Below, piece by piece: positions 28,747-38,790 of a stretch of DNA of 60,172 nucleotides. Below the pieces are notes generated by a model that saw only the letters and a program-made list of their open reading frames with translations, did no database searches and was not told the DNA's origin. Position 1 is the first letter of the stretch. Every line of letters begins with the position of its first letter. The DNA comes from Opitutales bacterium (GTDB lineage Bacteria > Verrucomicrobiota > Verrucomicrobiia > Opitutales > UBA2987): positions 1 to 60,172 of the forward strand of contig JAJFLV010000021.1 of NCBI GenBank assembly GCA_021772535.1, read 5' to 3'. The position numbers and the translations under genes were made by a program.

Positions 28747-28759
28747 TAGAACTTATCTC
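28747..28759. repeat. TIR-like sequence TAGAACTTATCTC abutting the gene remnant
   Basis: One mismatch to TAGAACCTATCTC of the element at 15311. Confidence 0.4.
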
Positions 28760-28803
28760 TTTACCCATTTTGATAATCTTGATTTATAAATGCTGATTCT
28801 TTC

Positions 28804-29460
28804 GTGAAAAGCCGATTTGCAGAATATTTTAATCACGATGAAGATGCGTCAGAATATGACGTTGAAGTGCGGAACGAATTCAATCCAATCCGGACCGGCT
28901 ACGGTGAAACCCTGGCCTGGGTTGCCCAGAAAGCCCAAGTCTCCCCAAAAGATTCCGTTTTGGATCTCGGTTGCGGAACCGGCAATACCTCCGCCCTGTT
29001 GTCGAAAACGGCTGGGCTGGTTTGCGTAGACGTCTCCCTTAAAATGATGGAATTAGCCAAACTCAAGTTGGCCGCAATTGAAAATCTAACTTTTATTCAA
29101 TCCGATCTGCTGGAGTTTTTTGATCGGAATAAACTAAAATTTGACCGTATCGTCAGCACTTATGCGATCCATCATTTGACGGAGAATGAGAAAGCTCTCC
29201 TGTTCAAGGAGATTTACAAATGCCTGGCCCCCGGCGGAAGAGCAGTGTTTGGGGACTTGATGTTTCAGAATGACCATGAGAAAGAAAAGGTAGTCCAGTC
29301 TCTATTGAAGAAGGGTCACAAGGAAGGTGTTGCCGATATCAAAGACGAATTTTTCTGGGATCTGGATAATGCCTTGAATCAATTGGAAAAGTTAGGATTT
29401 CTTACAGTGGTAAAACGGTTTTCCGAGCTTTCCTGGGGTTTGGCGGCAATAAAAATATAA
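28804..29460 (+). CDS. Class I SAM-dependent methyltransferase
   Basis: VLDLGCGTGNTSALLSKTAGLVCVDVSLKMMELAK...FDRIVSTYAIHHLTENEK. Confidence 0.9.
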   Translation: MKSRFAEYFNHDEDASEYDVEVRNEFNPIRTGYGETLAWVAQKAQVSPKDSVLDLGCGTGNTSALLSKTAGLVCVDVSLKMMELAKLKLAAIENLTFIQSDLLEFFDRNKLKFDRIVSTYAIHHLTENEKALLFKEIYKCLAPGGRAVFGDLMFQNDHEKEKVVQSLLKKGHKEGVADIKDEFFWDLDNALNQLEKLGFLTVVKRFSELSWGLAAIKI

Positions 29461-29465
29461 ATACC

Positions 29466-29912
29466 ATGAACAAAATTATTCACCTCAAAGCCAATCTGAA
29501 TTGTTCTCCACAATACGCCTTTGCTTGTTTTACGGAGGAAACTTTACTGCAGAAATGGTTATGCTTGAAGGCGGAAGTGGATACTGAGGTCGGAGGTCGT
29601 TATTTTCTGTTTTGGGAACCGGATGATCGCGAAAACAACAGCACTCTGGGTTGCCGCATTACCGCTCTGGAAGAACCGAATCTTCTTTCCTTTGAATGGA
29701 GGGGACCAAAACAATTTAAACATTTCGCCAACCAGGCTGATCCGCTTACTCATGTTGCGGTGTTTCTCCTGCCTGTTGGTAAAGGCATGGACATCCATTT
29801 ATTGCATACGGGCTGGAGAGAATCCCCTCAATGGGAGGAGCATCGCCTTTGGCAGGAAAACGCCTGGAAATTCGCCTTTAAAGCCCTTCAGCAAAGGGTT
29901 GCCCAAACTTGA
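29466..29912 (+). CDS. SRPBCC (AHSA1-like) domain protein
   Basis: FACFTEETLLQKWLCLKAEVDTEVGGRYFLFWEPDD...HLLHTGWRESPQWEEHRLWQENAWKFAF. Confidence 0.8.
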   Translation: MNKIIHLKANLNCSPQYAFACFTEETLLQKWLCLKAEVDTEVGGRYFLFWEPDDRENNSTLGCRITALEEPNLLSFEWRGPKQFKHFANQADPLTHVAVFLLPVGKGMDIHLLHTGWRESPQWEEHRLWQENAWKFAFKALQQRVAQT

Positions 29913-29928
29913 AATAGTCTTCTCGGGT

Positions 29929-31518
29929 TTATAGCTCCACCAGGTGAATTTTCTCGATGGCAGGATGAGAAGCGAGTTCTTCCAAGGTTTCTTTGGAAGG
30001 TAAATTATCCATTTGCAATACAGTGAGGGCCAGCCCACCCAATGTATTGCGGCTTAAGGACATGCTGGCGATGTTGACGGAATCCTTCCCCAATAAGGTC
30101 CCCACCATCCCGACGATTCCCGGCTCGTCCTTATTTTCAAAAATGAGGAGTTTGCCCTCCAGTCTCGACTCTACTTCCCGCCGATTGATGCCCACAATAC
30201 GCGGTGAATGCCGTTTCCCCACCAATGTTCCTTGAACGCTGGAAACCTTTTTTTCGGCCCCGATCGCCTCCACTCGCACCAGCTCTGTGTAATCCCGCTC
30301 GCTGTCCGACTGGGTAACAATAACCTTGATGCCCAACCGTTTCATGTAATGGGGGGCATTGACCTCGTTTACTCTTTCACCGCTTATGTTTCGCAAATAC
30401 CCGCTCTGAATACATCTTGAGAGCGGCAACGTATCTAAATTGATTATTTTTCCCCAATAAGTGATTCTGATCTTTTGAACGTGCGGTTCGACGATTTGCT
30501 GTAGCACCATGCCCAGCTTTTCCCCCAGTTCAAGATAGGGTTTGAGGATTTTCAAAGTTCCCAATTCGACCGACGGCATATTGAGAGCATTACTGATGAT
30601 CCCCTTTTTCAAAAGATTCGTCACCCCGCGCGCTGCTTCCATGCCAACGCTCCGTTGTGCCTCGATAGTGGATGCGCCCAAATGAGGCGTCAAAACCAGA
30701 CCCGGCTGTTTCCTTAGCTCGCTTTCCAGCGGAACCGGCTCTTGTTCAAAAACGTCAAGGCCGGCCGCAGAGATTTTACCGCTGCGCAGCGCTGCCATTA
30801 AATCCGCCTCCACCACGATTCCGCCCCTGGCACAATTGATTATGCGTACCCCATCTTTCATTCTGGATATGGCCTCAGCATCGATCAAACCGCGAGATGT
30901 GTCTGTCAAAGGCATGTGGACGGTGATGAAATCCGATCGCTCCAGCAATACCTCAAAGTCTACCGATTCTACTTCGAGTGCCTGCCCCCGTTCAGGTGTC
31001 AGGTAGGGATCGTATGTAATAACGGTCATTCCAAAAGACTGTGCCCGTTTGGCTACTCCGCTGCCAACACGTCCCAGGCCGAGTATGCCGACAGTCTTGC
31101 CAAAAAGCTCCCTCCCGAAAAATTTCTGCCTCTCCCACTGCCCCTTCCGCATGGAAGCATCCGCCTGGGTAATGGGACGGGCGGAGCAAAGCATATGGGT
31201 AAATGTCAGTTCCGCGGTCGCGTTGGTGTTGCCGCTGGGGGCATTCATTACCACAATGCCGCGTTGAGTGGCTGCTTCCAGGTCCACGTTATCCACCCCA
31301 ACACCTGCCCTGGCGATAACTTGCAGTGATTTAGCGGCATCAATGATTTCCGCCGTAATTTTTGTATCGCTACGTACGATGATTGCCGCCACATCGGCCA
31401 CCAGCTTTTTCAATTGAACCGGATCGGAACCGAAAGCTTCCATTATTTCGAATTCCGGCTGCTGGTTTAAATATTCGATTCCCGCATCGGAAATTTGGTC
31501 CGCGATTAATATTTTCAT
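29929..31518 (-). CDS. serA: D-3-phosphoglycerate dehydrogenase
   Basis: ARAGVGVDNVDLEAATQRGIVVMNAPSGNTNATAELTFTHML, GKTVGILGLGRVGSGVAKRA, C-terminal ACT-like domain. Confidence 0.95.
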   Translation of the reverse strand: MKILIADQISDAGIEYLNQQPEFEIMEAFGSDPVQLKKLVADVAAIIVRSDTKITAEIIDAAKSLQVIARAGVGVDNVDLEAATQRGIVVMNAPSGNTNATAELTFTHMLCSARPITQADASMRKGQWERQKFFGRELFGKTVGILGLGRVGSGVAKRAQSFGMTVITYDPYLTPERGQALEVESVDFEVLLERSDFITVHMPLTDTSRGLIDAEAISRMKDGVRIINCARGGIVVEADLMAALRSGKISAAGLDVFEQEPVPLESELRKQPGLVLTPHLGASTIEAQRSVGMEAARGVTNLLKKGIISNALNMPSVELGTLKILKPYLELGEKLGMVLQQIVEPHVQKIRITYWGKIINLDTLPLSRCIQSGYLRNISGERVNEVNAPHYMKRLGIKVIVTQSDSERDYTELVRVEAIGAEKKVSSVQGTLVGKRHSPRIVGINRREVESRLEGKLLIFENKDEPGIVGMVGTLLGKDSVNIASMSLSRNTLGGLALTVLQMDNLPSKETLEELASHPAIEKIHLVEL

Positions 31519-31630
31519 TTGTCCTTAGTTGCAAAGATTACTTCTGCTATTCTTATAGGAGTACCGCATCGAAAGGTAGATTTTGGTCATTGGTTTTTAA
31601 TGACGGTATCTGCATAGTAGTAGCTCAAGT

Positions 31631-33184
31631 CTAATATGAGATTGATTCGATTTCAACATCGAGATTTCCCATCAATCTCATAAAAGGCAGAGTCATGTCG
31701 AAAAGGCTGTTTTCATCCAGCGAACCGGTGTAAAAGGCAATTCTGGTAGGTGAAGTTTCACTTTCCCCAAGTGCTGCATCGAAATCGACCCAGTATCCAT
31801 TCAGGTAAAACTGCGTCCACATGTGAAAACCGAGAATGTTCTCCTTGCCTTGAAATTCGGGCAAATAGGCCAGGCCGACAGCGATCCGTGAAGGCAGGTT
31901 CCGTATCCGACCCAAGGCGGCCAAAAAGACGGCATGCTCGGTGCAATCGCCGACCGGATTGATGGCTACTTCGCTGGCAGTGGCAAAACCCACCGAAAGC
32001 GACTTTTGGGAAATATAACGACTGGCAAATTTCCTCAATAAATCTGCCTCTTCGATGGGCTCAGTGGATTGACCGGCAGCTTTGGAAGCTAAGACGATTA
32101 ATTTTTCATCCTCAATATTAATATTCGCATTGCCGGTTAAAAAGTCCGAAAAATTCTCACCCTCCGCTCCTCCGCCGGGACTTCCCTTCAATGCTTCGTG
32201 ATTAGCTTGAGTGACTTTTATTAGGGCGCCTTCCAGATCGGAACTCACAATGTTTTGAGAATAACTTGCGGGCCAAAAAAACGGACTCTCCAACTGTTTC
32301 TTGAATTTTATGGCAAAGGTGACCGCTTTCGCGTCTTGAGGAATTTTTTCCGGCAAATCGAGGAGGCTAAATCCAAACAGATCGGCGGGAACAAAATTCG
32401 CCAACGCAGAGGATTCATCGGAATTGTAAAGAGTCAGCGCCATTCCTCCCATAGGAAATAAGGTTTTCAGCGCCCTCCCCTCCTCATCCAGCCATGATAT
32501 GCTTTCAAAGTAACCACTACCGAGATCCATGGTCGTGGTTACTTTTCTTCCTTCGGAAAACTCACCCTTTTTTATCAGGGGTTCCATTTTTCCCACGGCG
32601 ATAACGGTCTGGACCGGTCCATCAAGCCGGATTTCGGGGTTGAACAAGGGTAGTTGGTACTGGGTGCCCGCTTCAAATCCGTGCTGGATGGTTTCCCTCG
32701 TTAAGCCCCAGAACAATAGCGCCCCCTTGCTCCAGGGATACTCCGATGTCTGAAGATTTCCGGCCTGAGAGGTTTTTACCTGGAGAAAGTCTCCCTTTAT
32801 CTCTCCATCAATGGTTACGGGCAGGCTGCCCATGAGCATTTTTATCTGAAAAAAGAGGGGCTCACCGGAAACAGTTTCCACAGTTTTCTGCTCCGATTCC
32901 AGCGATACTTCGACGGGGCCTCGACTCAACCGCATAGACATCAGATTGCTGGAAAAAATACGCCCCCCCTTGCGGCTGAAGGTACTTCGCGAATAGCCGA
33001 TCTTGCTCTCCCCCAGAAAAACCTCCTGCCAGTCTTCCCAAAATATTCCCTTCGGAGGATCGTTCATATCGATTTCGGTTAATCCGGCAGCAGATAAATT
33101 CTCTGAATCGGCAGCCAGAATACCTGAAACGATGAACAATACCCCCAAAAAGGATCTTGAGCGAATTGACCTCAAATTTTTCAA
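31631..33184 (-). CDS. Transglutaminase-like domain protein, secreted
   Basis: GDCTEHAVFLAALGRIRNLPSRIAVGLAYLP...GFHMWTQFYLNGYWVDFDAAL (C, H, D triad). Confidence 0.8.
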   Translation of the reverse strand: MKNLRSIRSRSFLGVLFIVSGILAADSENLSAAGLTEIDMNDPPKGIFWEDWQEVFLGESKIGYSRSTFSRKGGRIFSSNLMSMRLSRGPVEVSLESEQKTVETVSGEPLFFQIKMLMGSLPVTIDGEIKGDFLQVKTSQAGNLQTSEYPWSKGALLFWGLTRETIQHGFEAGTQYQLPLFNPEIRLDGPVQTVIAVGKMEPLIKKGEFSEGRKVTTTMDLGSGYFESISWLDEEGRALKTLFPMGGMALTLYNSDESSALANFVPADLFGFSLLDLPEKIPQDAKAVTFAIKFKKQLESPFFWPASYSQNIVSSDLEGALIKVTQANHEALKGSPGGGAEGENFSDFLTGNANINIEDEKLIVLASKAAGQSTEPIEEADLLRKFASRYISQKSLSVGFATASEVAINPVGDCTEHAVFLAALGRIRNLPSRIAVGLAYLPEFQGKENILGFHMWTQFYLNGYWVDFDAALGESETSPTRIAFYTGSLDENSLFDMTLPFMRLMGNLDVEIESISY

Positions 33185-33311
33185 GCCGATAAGCTAATCC
33201 AGAAGGGATAGAAGGGCAAAACAAATCCAATATGGGTTCTGCTTGCTCCGGTATACGATTCGGATTGATAATTCCGTCCTTAGTTAGTTGATACTTTATT
33301 GGAAGGAAACT

Positions 33312-34700
33312 ATGAAAAAACACTATGAATTTATTGTGATCGGCGGGGGAAGCGCCGGATATGCTGCAGCCAGCACTTACGGCAAGGGACGCAACGAAGT
33401 GGCTGTGGTCGACAGTTCAGCAGAGCTTGGCGGTTTATGTATTTTGCGCGGCTGCATGCCGTCGAAAACCCTCCTTTACATTGCCGATGTGCTTCATCAT
33501 GCCCGCCATGGCGCCAAATTCGGGTTGGAGATTCCGTCCGCCAAAGCTGATATGGCCGCAGTCCATGAGCGCAAGAAAAGAATCATCGGAGAGTTCGCCG
33601 ATTACCGGGCCGGGCAACTGCAAAGCGGAAAATTCGAGCTTTACCGCCATTCCGCCCGTTTTGTAGATGATAAAACCATCCTCTTGGACGATGGATCAGA
33701 ACTGACTGCTGACGCTTTTCTCGTCTCGACGGGTTCAGTGGTGAATTTCCCTCCCCTTGCGGGACTGAAAGAGGATTCAGCCATCATCAGCGACAATGTC
33801 CTTGATCTTGATCACCTGCCGGAATCGGTCATAGTGTTGGGCGGTGGAGTGGTTGCCTGCGAATTAGCCCAGTTTCTCAATCGAATGGGCTCCAAAGTTA
33901 TCCAAATTCAACGCAACCCCATGATTCTCAAAGAGGGTTCACCGGAGGCGGCTCGGGTTGTCATGCAGGCATTTCGGGACGAGGGCATCGAGTTGCATAC
34001 CGGCACCAAAATAACCAAAATCGAGAAAACAGGAGACCGGTTTCAGGTAGCTTTTCAAGCCAATGGTCAGGAAGTCACCCGAGAGGCAACCTATTTGTTC
34101 AACGCCATGGGCCGCAAACCGAATACGGCAAACCTGGGGCTGGACCACGCCAGGGTGGAACTGCTTCCCAGCGGTCACCTCAAAACCAATTCCTTTCAGC
34201 AGTCAACAAATCCTCGAATATATGCCGCCGGAGACTGCGCTGGTCCGCACGAAATTGTGCATGTAGCTATTATGCAGGGAGAGGTTGCAGCCCGCCATGC
34301 CGCCGGGCTGAACCCGGAACCGGTCAATTACGATCACCTGACCAAAGTAATTTTTACCGACCCCCAGGTGGCCGCGACGGGGATAACGGAAACTGATTTA
34401 AAGGCCAGCAATGTCCCTTTTCTGAGTGCTGATTATCCTTTCAACGACCACGGAAAATCGATCCTTATGGAAGCCAAATACGGTTATGTAAAAGTTTGGG
34501 CCGATCAATCGAATGGAACAGTGCTGGGAGCCGAATGTGTGGGCAAAGATGCTGGTGAACTCATCCACTCAATGACGGTGGCAGTAGCCTTAAAGGCCAA
34601 TGTGTTCGACCTCTTGAAAGCCCACTGGTACCACCCCACCCTGTCGGAAATCTGGACCTACCCGCTCGAGGAAATCGCAGAGGAATTGAAACCAGGATAA
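33312..34700 (+). CDS. NAD(P)/FAD-dependent pyridine nucleotide-disulfide oxidoreductase (dihydrolipoamide dehydrogenase/mercuric reductase-like)
   Basis: FIVIGGGSAGYAAASTYGKG, GGLCILRGCMPSKTLL (redox-type CxxxxC-like region), IYAAGDCAGPHEIVHVAIMQGEVAARHA. Confidence 0.85.
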   Translation: MKKHYEFIVIGGGSAGYAAASTYGKGRNEVAVVDSSAELGGLCILRGCMPSKTLLYIADVLHHARHGAKFGLEIPSAKADMAAVHERKKRIIGEFADYRAGQLQSGKFELYRHSARFVDDKTILLDDGSELTADAFLVSTGSVVNFPPLAGLKEDSAIISDNVLDLDHLPESVIVLGGGVVACELAQFLNRMGSKVIQIQRNPMILKEGSPEAARVVMQAFRDEGIELHTGTKITKIEKTGDRFQVAFQANGQEVTREATYLFNAMGRKPNTANLGLDHARVELLPSGHLKTNSFQQSTNPRIYAAGDCAGPHEIVHVAIMQGEVAARHAAGLNPEPVNYDHLTKVIFTDPQVAATGITETDLKASNVPFLSADYPFNDHGKSILMEAKYGYVKVWADQSNGTVLGAECVGKDAGELIHSMTVAVALKANVFDLLKAHWYHPTLSEIWTYPLEEIAEELKPG

Positions 34701-35423
34701 CTAACCTGCGGCGATTAATTCACCCAAATCGATTTTTCCCTCATAAAGAGCCCGGCCAATAATAACCCCCTCGAGGTTTCGATGGACTTGGGACATGGAT
34801 TGAAATTTCTGCACGTCGTGAGGGTCCGCCACTCCACCTGAGGCAATTATTCGTGCCGGGACATTTTCCAGCATTTCCCTCTGGGCCGTAAAATTGGGTC
34901 CGGTCAACATGCCGTCTTTGGCAATATCGGTATAGATGATGGTATCCACACCCAGGGATGTGACCTGCCGAGCCAAGTCGAGAGCAGTCCACTCGGCGGC
35001 ATCAACCCAACCTCGCAAGGCCACTTTACCTCTCAGAGCATCGATGCCGACTGCGATTCGGGAGCCAAATCGTTCCACCATTGATTCCAGGAATTCACTG
35101 TCTTCCACCGCTGAGGTGCCGAGAACCACCCTGGCCACCCCGCATTGAAAAGCCTGCTCGATATCTTCAATTTGCCGTAATCCTCCACCCATCTGAATTT
35201 TAAGCCCGGTGGAGGAAATTTTTTTAAGCGCGGACCAGTTTTGCGGGTGGCCGGTAAAGGCGCCATCCAGATCAACCACATGTATCCATTCCGCTCCGGC
35301 ATCTTTCCAAAGTCGCGCCGGAACCAATGGATCTTCGTAATAAACCGTTTCTTTGTCGGCTCTGCCCTGCTCAAGACGAACTACTCGCCCTTGGCGCAAA
35401 TCGATAGCTGGATATATGTTCAA
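34701..35423 (-). CDS. hisA: 1-(5-phosphoribosyl)-5-[(5-phosphoribosylamino)methylideneamino]imidazole-4-carboxamide isomerase
   Basis: MNIYPAIDLRQGRVVRLEQG...WIHVVDLDGAFTGHPQN...IQMGGGLRQIEDIE...TDIAKDGMLTGPN. Confidence 0.95.
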   Translation of the reverse strand: MNIYPAIDLRQGRVVRLEQGRADKETVYYEDPLVPARLWKDAGAEWIHVVDLDGAFTGHPQNWSALKKISSTGLKIQMGGGLRQIEDIEQAFQCGVARVVLGTSAVEDSEFLESMVERFGSRIAVGIDALRGKVALRGWVDAAEWTALDLARQVTSLGVDTIIYTDIAKDGMLTGPNFTAQREMLENVPARIIASGGVADPHDVQKFQSMSQVHRNLEGVIIGRALYEGKIDLGELIAAG

Positions 35424-35592
35424 AATTCCGAACTTATTATGGTTTATGACAATACCTAAGCAATCGACTGTAAATCTGCACTGCCTTCGGGTTTAACAAT
35501 AACGATGAAGAAAATTTGTAGAAATAAGAAAAAGTTTTGCTTAAATCCCAAAAAATGTATGCCCTGTGGTCGATGACAACAGTTTAATTCAC

Positions 35593-36666
35593 ATGCCGAA
35601 AAAGAAAAACCTGGCGCCACCAAAATTTTTAGTCGACCTGCTTGATGCTCGTTCTCCATCCGGTTATGAAGGGGAAGCGCAAGCAGTCGTCGACAGTTAC
35701 ATCAAACCCATTGCCGAAGAATATGAAAAGGATAACCTCGGCAATCGCATAGCCACCATAAACCCTAAAGGCAGTCCGGTCCTCATGCTGGCGGGTCATA
35801 TGGATGAGTTGGGTTTGCAAATTCGTTACGTAGGCAGGAACGGTTTTCTTTATTTCGATACAATCGGAGGTCACGACAAGATAATGATTTCCGGCCGCAG
35901 GGTGGACATTCTGACAAAGAAGGGAATCGTCAAAGGGGTAACGGGAAAACGAGCCCTTCACCTGATGACGCCGGAAGACCGTAAAAAAGTGCCTGAACTG
36001 CACAAAATGTGGATCGACATCGGGGCAAAGGACAAGAAAGAAGCTCTCAATTACGTGCAAATCGGTGACTCAGCGGTCTATGACCAGAGTTTCGAGCTAA
36101 TACGAGGCAATATCGGTGTGGCCAGAGCTTTTGACAACAAGGCAGGAGCTTATGTGGTCAATGAAGCGCTTCGGCGGTTGGCCAAAGTTAAGCAACTTCG
36201 TTCCAAGGTAGTGGCAGTCTCCACCGCTCAGGAGGAGATCGGCACTCGCGGGGCTATCGCGGCTGCCTATGCGGTCAACCCGCAGTTTGCCATCGCGGTG
36301 GACGTAAGCCATGCCACCGACCATCCTGATTGCGACAACCGAAAATATGGGGAAACAAAGCTGGGAGGGGGCCCCATTCTAACCCGCGGAGCCAACATCA
36401 ATCCGGTAATTTTCAAGTTGTTGATCGAGTGTGCGGAAAAGGAAAAAATACCCTATCAGGTGGAAGCGGAACCGAGGCCTACGGGGACCGACGGCCGGGC
36501 CATTCAGATTGGCCGGGCAGGGGTAGCCACAGCCGTAATTTCTATCCCTTTACGCTATATGCACACTCCCAGTGAAGTTGTAAACCTGGAGGATATTGAA
36601 AACTGCGTCCGGCTGATTGTAGCCTTTGCCAAGTCACTGAAAAAGGACAGCCATGGCCGTTGGTAG
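35593..36666 (+). CDS. M42-family metallopeptidase
   Basis: LLDARSPSGYEGEAQ, MLAGHMDELGLQIRYV, AFDNKAGAYVVNEAL, STAQEEIGTRGA. Confidence 0.9.
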   Translation: MPKKKNLAPPKFLVDLLDARSPSGYEGEAQAVVDSYIKPIAEEYEKDNLGNRIATINPKGSPVLMLAGHMDELGLQIRYVGRNGFLYFDTIGGHDKIMISGRRVDILTKKGIVKGVTGKRALHLMTPEDRKKVPELHKMWIDIGAKDKKEALNYVQIGDSAVYDQSFELIRGNIGVARAFDNKAGAYVVNEALRRLAKVKQLRSKVVAVSTAQEEIGTRGAIAAAYAVNPQFAIAVDVSHATDHPDCDNRKYGETKLGGGPILTRGANINPVIFKLLIECAEKEKIPYQVEAEPRPTGTDGRAIQIGRAGVATAVISIPLRYMHTPSEVVNLEDIENCVRLIVAFAKSLKKDSHGRW

Positions 36667-36705
36667 CGCCGGAAGTTGAGGAAGATCCGGGAAAAAAACG
36701 CAAAT

Positions 36706-38001
36706 TCAGGCGGCGTCTTTGCCCGCTTTTTTGACAATTTTACTCAGTTTGGGCTGGCGTTTGCCCTCTACCACCGCCCTCGAAATAGCCACTTCAGTAA
36801 CTTCATCAAGATTGGGAATATCATACATTAGGTCGAGCATCAGCCTTTCCATAATAGATCGTAAGGCTCGCGCTCCTGTTTTGAGCTCCATTGCTTCCTC
36901 GGCCACAGCCCGCAAGGCGTCCTTTGTAAAATTGAGTCGCACCCCCTCCATGGCGAATAATTTTCCGTATTGCTTGACCAAGGCGTTCCTGGTGTTGAGG
37001 AGGATTTTTTCAAGATCCTCGATGCGGAGTTCATTGAGAATGGTAATCACCGGCAGACGCCCGATAAACTCCGGGATCATGCCGAATTTTATCAGATCCG
37101 CCGGAGCAATTCGCTTCATCATGGCGCTGTCCCGCTTATCCTGGTGCTCTTGTTCGCGGGCCGAGTTGTAGCCGAGAATCTTTACCCCCACCCTTTGGCG
37201 AATCAGGTTCTCCAAACCCACAAAGGCGCCGCCGCAAATAAAGAGAATATTGCTGGTGTTAACCTGGATGTATTCCTGATTGGGATGCTTGCGGCCTCCT
37301 TGCGGGGGAACGTTGCAGGTGGTACCCTCGAGAATTTTTAACAACGCTTGCTGGACCCCCTCTCCGGAAACATCGCGGGTTATGGAAACATTGTCCGTTT
37401 TGCGGCCGATTTTGTCTATTTCGTCCACATAAATAATGCCGCACTCTGCTTTTTTGACATCGTAATTAGCTGCCTGCAAAAGCCTCAAAACAATATTTTC
37501 GACATCCTCGCCCACATAACCGGCCTCAGTCAGTGTGGTGGCATCGGCAATGGCAAAAGGCACCTCAAGCAATTTGGCCAACGTTCTCGCCAACAAGGTT
37601 TTACCGCTGCCGGTCGGTCCAACAAGCAGTATGTTGCTCTTTTCAATCTCAACCTCCTCAAACTCCTGCCTCGGCCCGCTTATGATCATGCCGGGAACCG
37701 GGTTTTCCGCCATAAGCCTTTTGTAATGGTTGTAAACAGCCACCGCGAGCACCTTCTTGGCTTGGTCCTGGCCAATTATATAGTCGTCCAGAGATTTCTT
37801 GATTTCGGAGGGTTTGACCAGTTTGAAGGCGGTCTCCGCATTCCCTTCCGGGGATCGGAGCTCCCGATCGATGATCGTTTTACAGACTGAAACGCACGAA
37901 TCGCAGATATAAACCCCGGCCGGTCCGGCAATCATTTTGCGAACTTCGTTCTGCGATTTCCCGCAGAAGGAACAGAAGGTCATTTTTGCGGATCGGGCCA
38001 T
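36706..38001 (-). CDS. clpX: ATP-dependent Clp protease ATP-binding subunit
   Basis: C4 zinc finger CSFCGKSQ...[33 protein letters not shown]. Confidence 0.98.
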   Translation of the reverse strand: MARSAKMTFCSFCGKSQNEVRKMIAGPAGVYICDSCVSVCKTIIDRELRSPEGNAETAFKLVKPSEIKKSLDDYIIGQDQAKKVLAVAVYNHYKRLMAENPVPGMIISGPRQEFEEVEIEKSNILLVGPTGSGKTLLARTLAKLLEVPFAIADATTLTEAGYVGEDVENIVLRLLQAANYDVKKAECGIIYVDEIDKIGRKTDNVSITRDVSGEGVQQALLKILEGTTCNVPPQGGRKHPNQEYIQVNTSNILFICGGAFVGLENLIRQRVGVKILGYNSAREQEHQDKRDSAMMKRIAPADLIKFGMIPEFIGRLPVITILNELRIEDLEKILLNTRNALVKQYGKLFAMEGVRLNFTKDALRAVAEEAMELKTGARALRSIMERLMLDLMYDIPNLDEVTEVAISRAVVEGKRQPKLSKIVKKAGKDAA

Positions 38002-38013
38002 AAAAGATTAATG

Positions 38014-38634
38014 TCAGGCGCTCTTCTTCTTCGGAATCCGATCTTTTTTAAATTCGATTACGTGATCCACGATTCCGTAGTCCTTGGCCTCGCTGGCCGT
38101 CATGTAATAATCGCGATCCGAATCGCTTTCGATCTGGGCAATATCCTTACCCGTGTGTTCAGCCAGGATTTCATTGATAATACGTTTCCACCGCAGGATT
38201 TCTCTGGCCGCAATGGAAATGTCGGAGGTCTGACCGGTGGCGCCCCCTGTGGGCTGGTGAATCATTACCCGGCTGTGCGGAAGGGCGCTGCGCTTGCCCG
38301 GAGTTCCGGAGGACAGCAGAACCGTGCTCATGCTGGCAGCTTGCCCAATGCAGGTTGTGGCCACATCGCAGGATAGAAAATTTATGGTGTCATAAACGGC
38401 CATACCGTCGGTCACACTGCCCCCGGGCGAATTTATGTAAACGTTGATGTCTTTTTTAGGATCCTCCATCTCCAGAAATAGAAGCTGGGCGATCACGCCA
38501 TTGGCCACATAATCGTCGATCGGGGTTCCGATAAAAATGATCCGGTCTTTCAGCAACCGGCTGTAAATGTTCCATTCTCTCTCGGTGCGGCCATCGTGTT
38601 CAACGACGCTAGGTATGGGAAGGTAATAGCTCAA
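38014..38634 (-). CDS. clpP: ATP-dependent Clp protease proteolytic subunit
   Basis: [53 protein letters not shown]...[14 protein letters not shown]...[12 protein letters not shown]. Confidence 0.98.
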   Translation of the reverse strand: MSYYLPIPSVVEHDGRTEREWNIYSRLLKDRIIFIGTPIDDYVANGVIAQLLFLEMEDPKKDINVYINSPGGSVTDGMAVYDTINFLSCDVATTCIGQAASMSTVLLSSGTPGKRSALPHSRVMIHQPTGGATGQTSDISIAAREILRWKRIINEILAEHTGKDIAQIESDSDRDYYMTASEAKDYGIVDHVIEFKKDRIPKKKSA

Positions 38635-38790
38635 TCGTGTTTCTCCTCTTTGAATTTAATCTTAAAAAATATTTAATCCCGGCAATTGAAGCAAGAGAAT
38701 TTACTGACCCACTCTATCGGGGACGGTAAATGCAATTTTCTCCAGACTTGCTAATGTAACAAGAAATATGACGTGACAATCGTTCAAACC

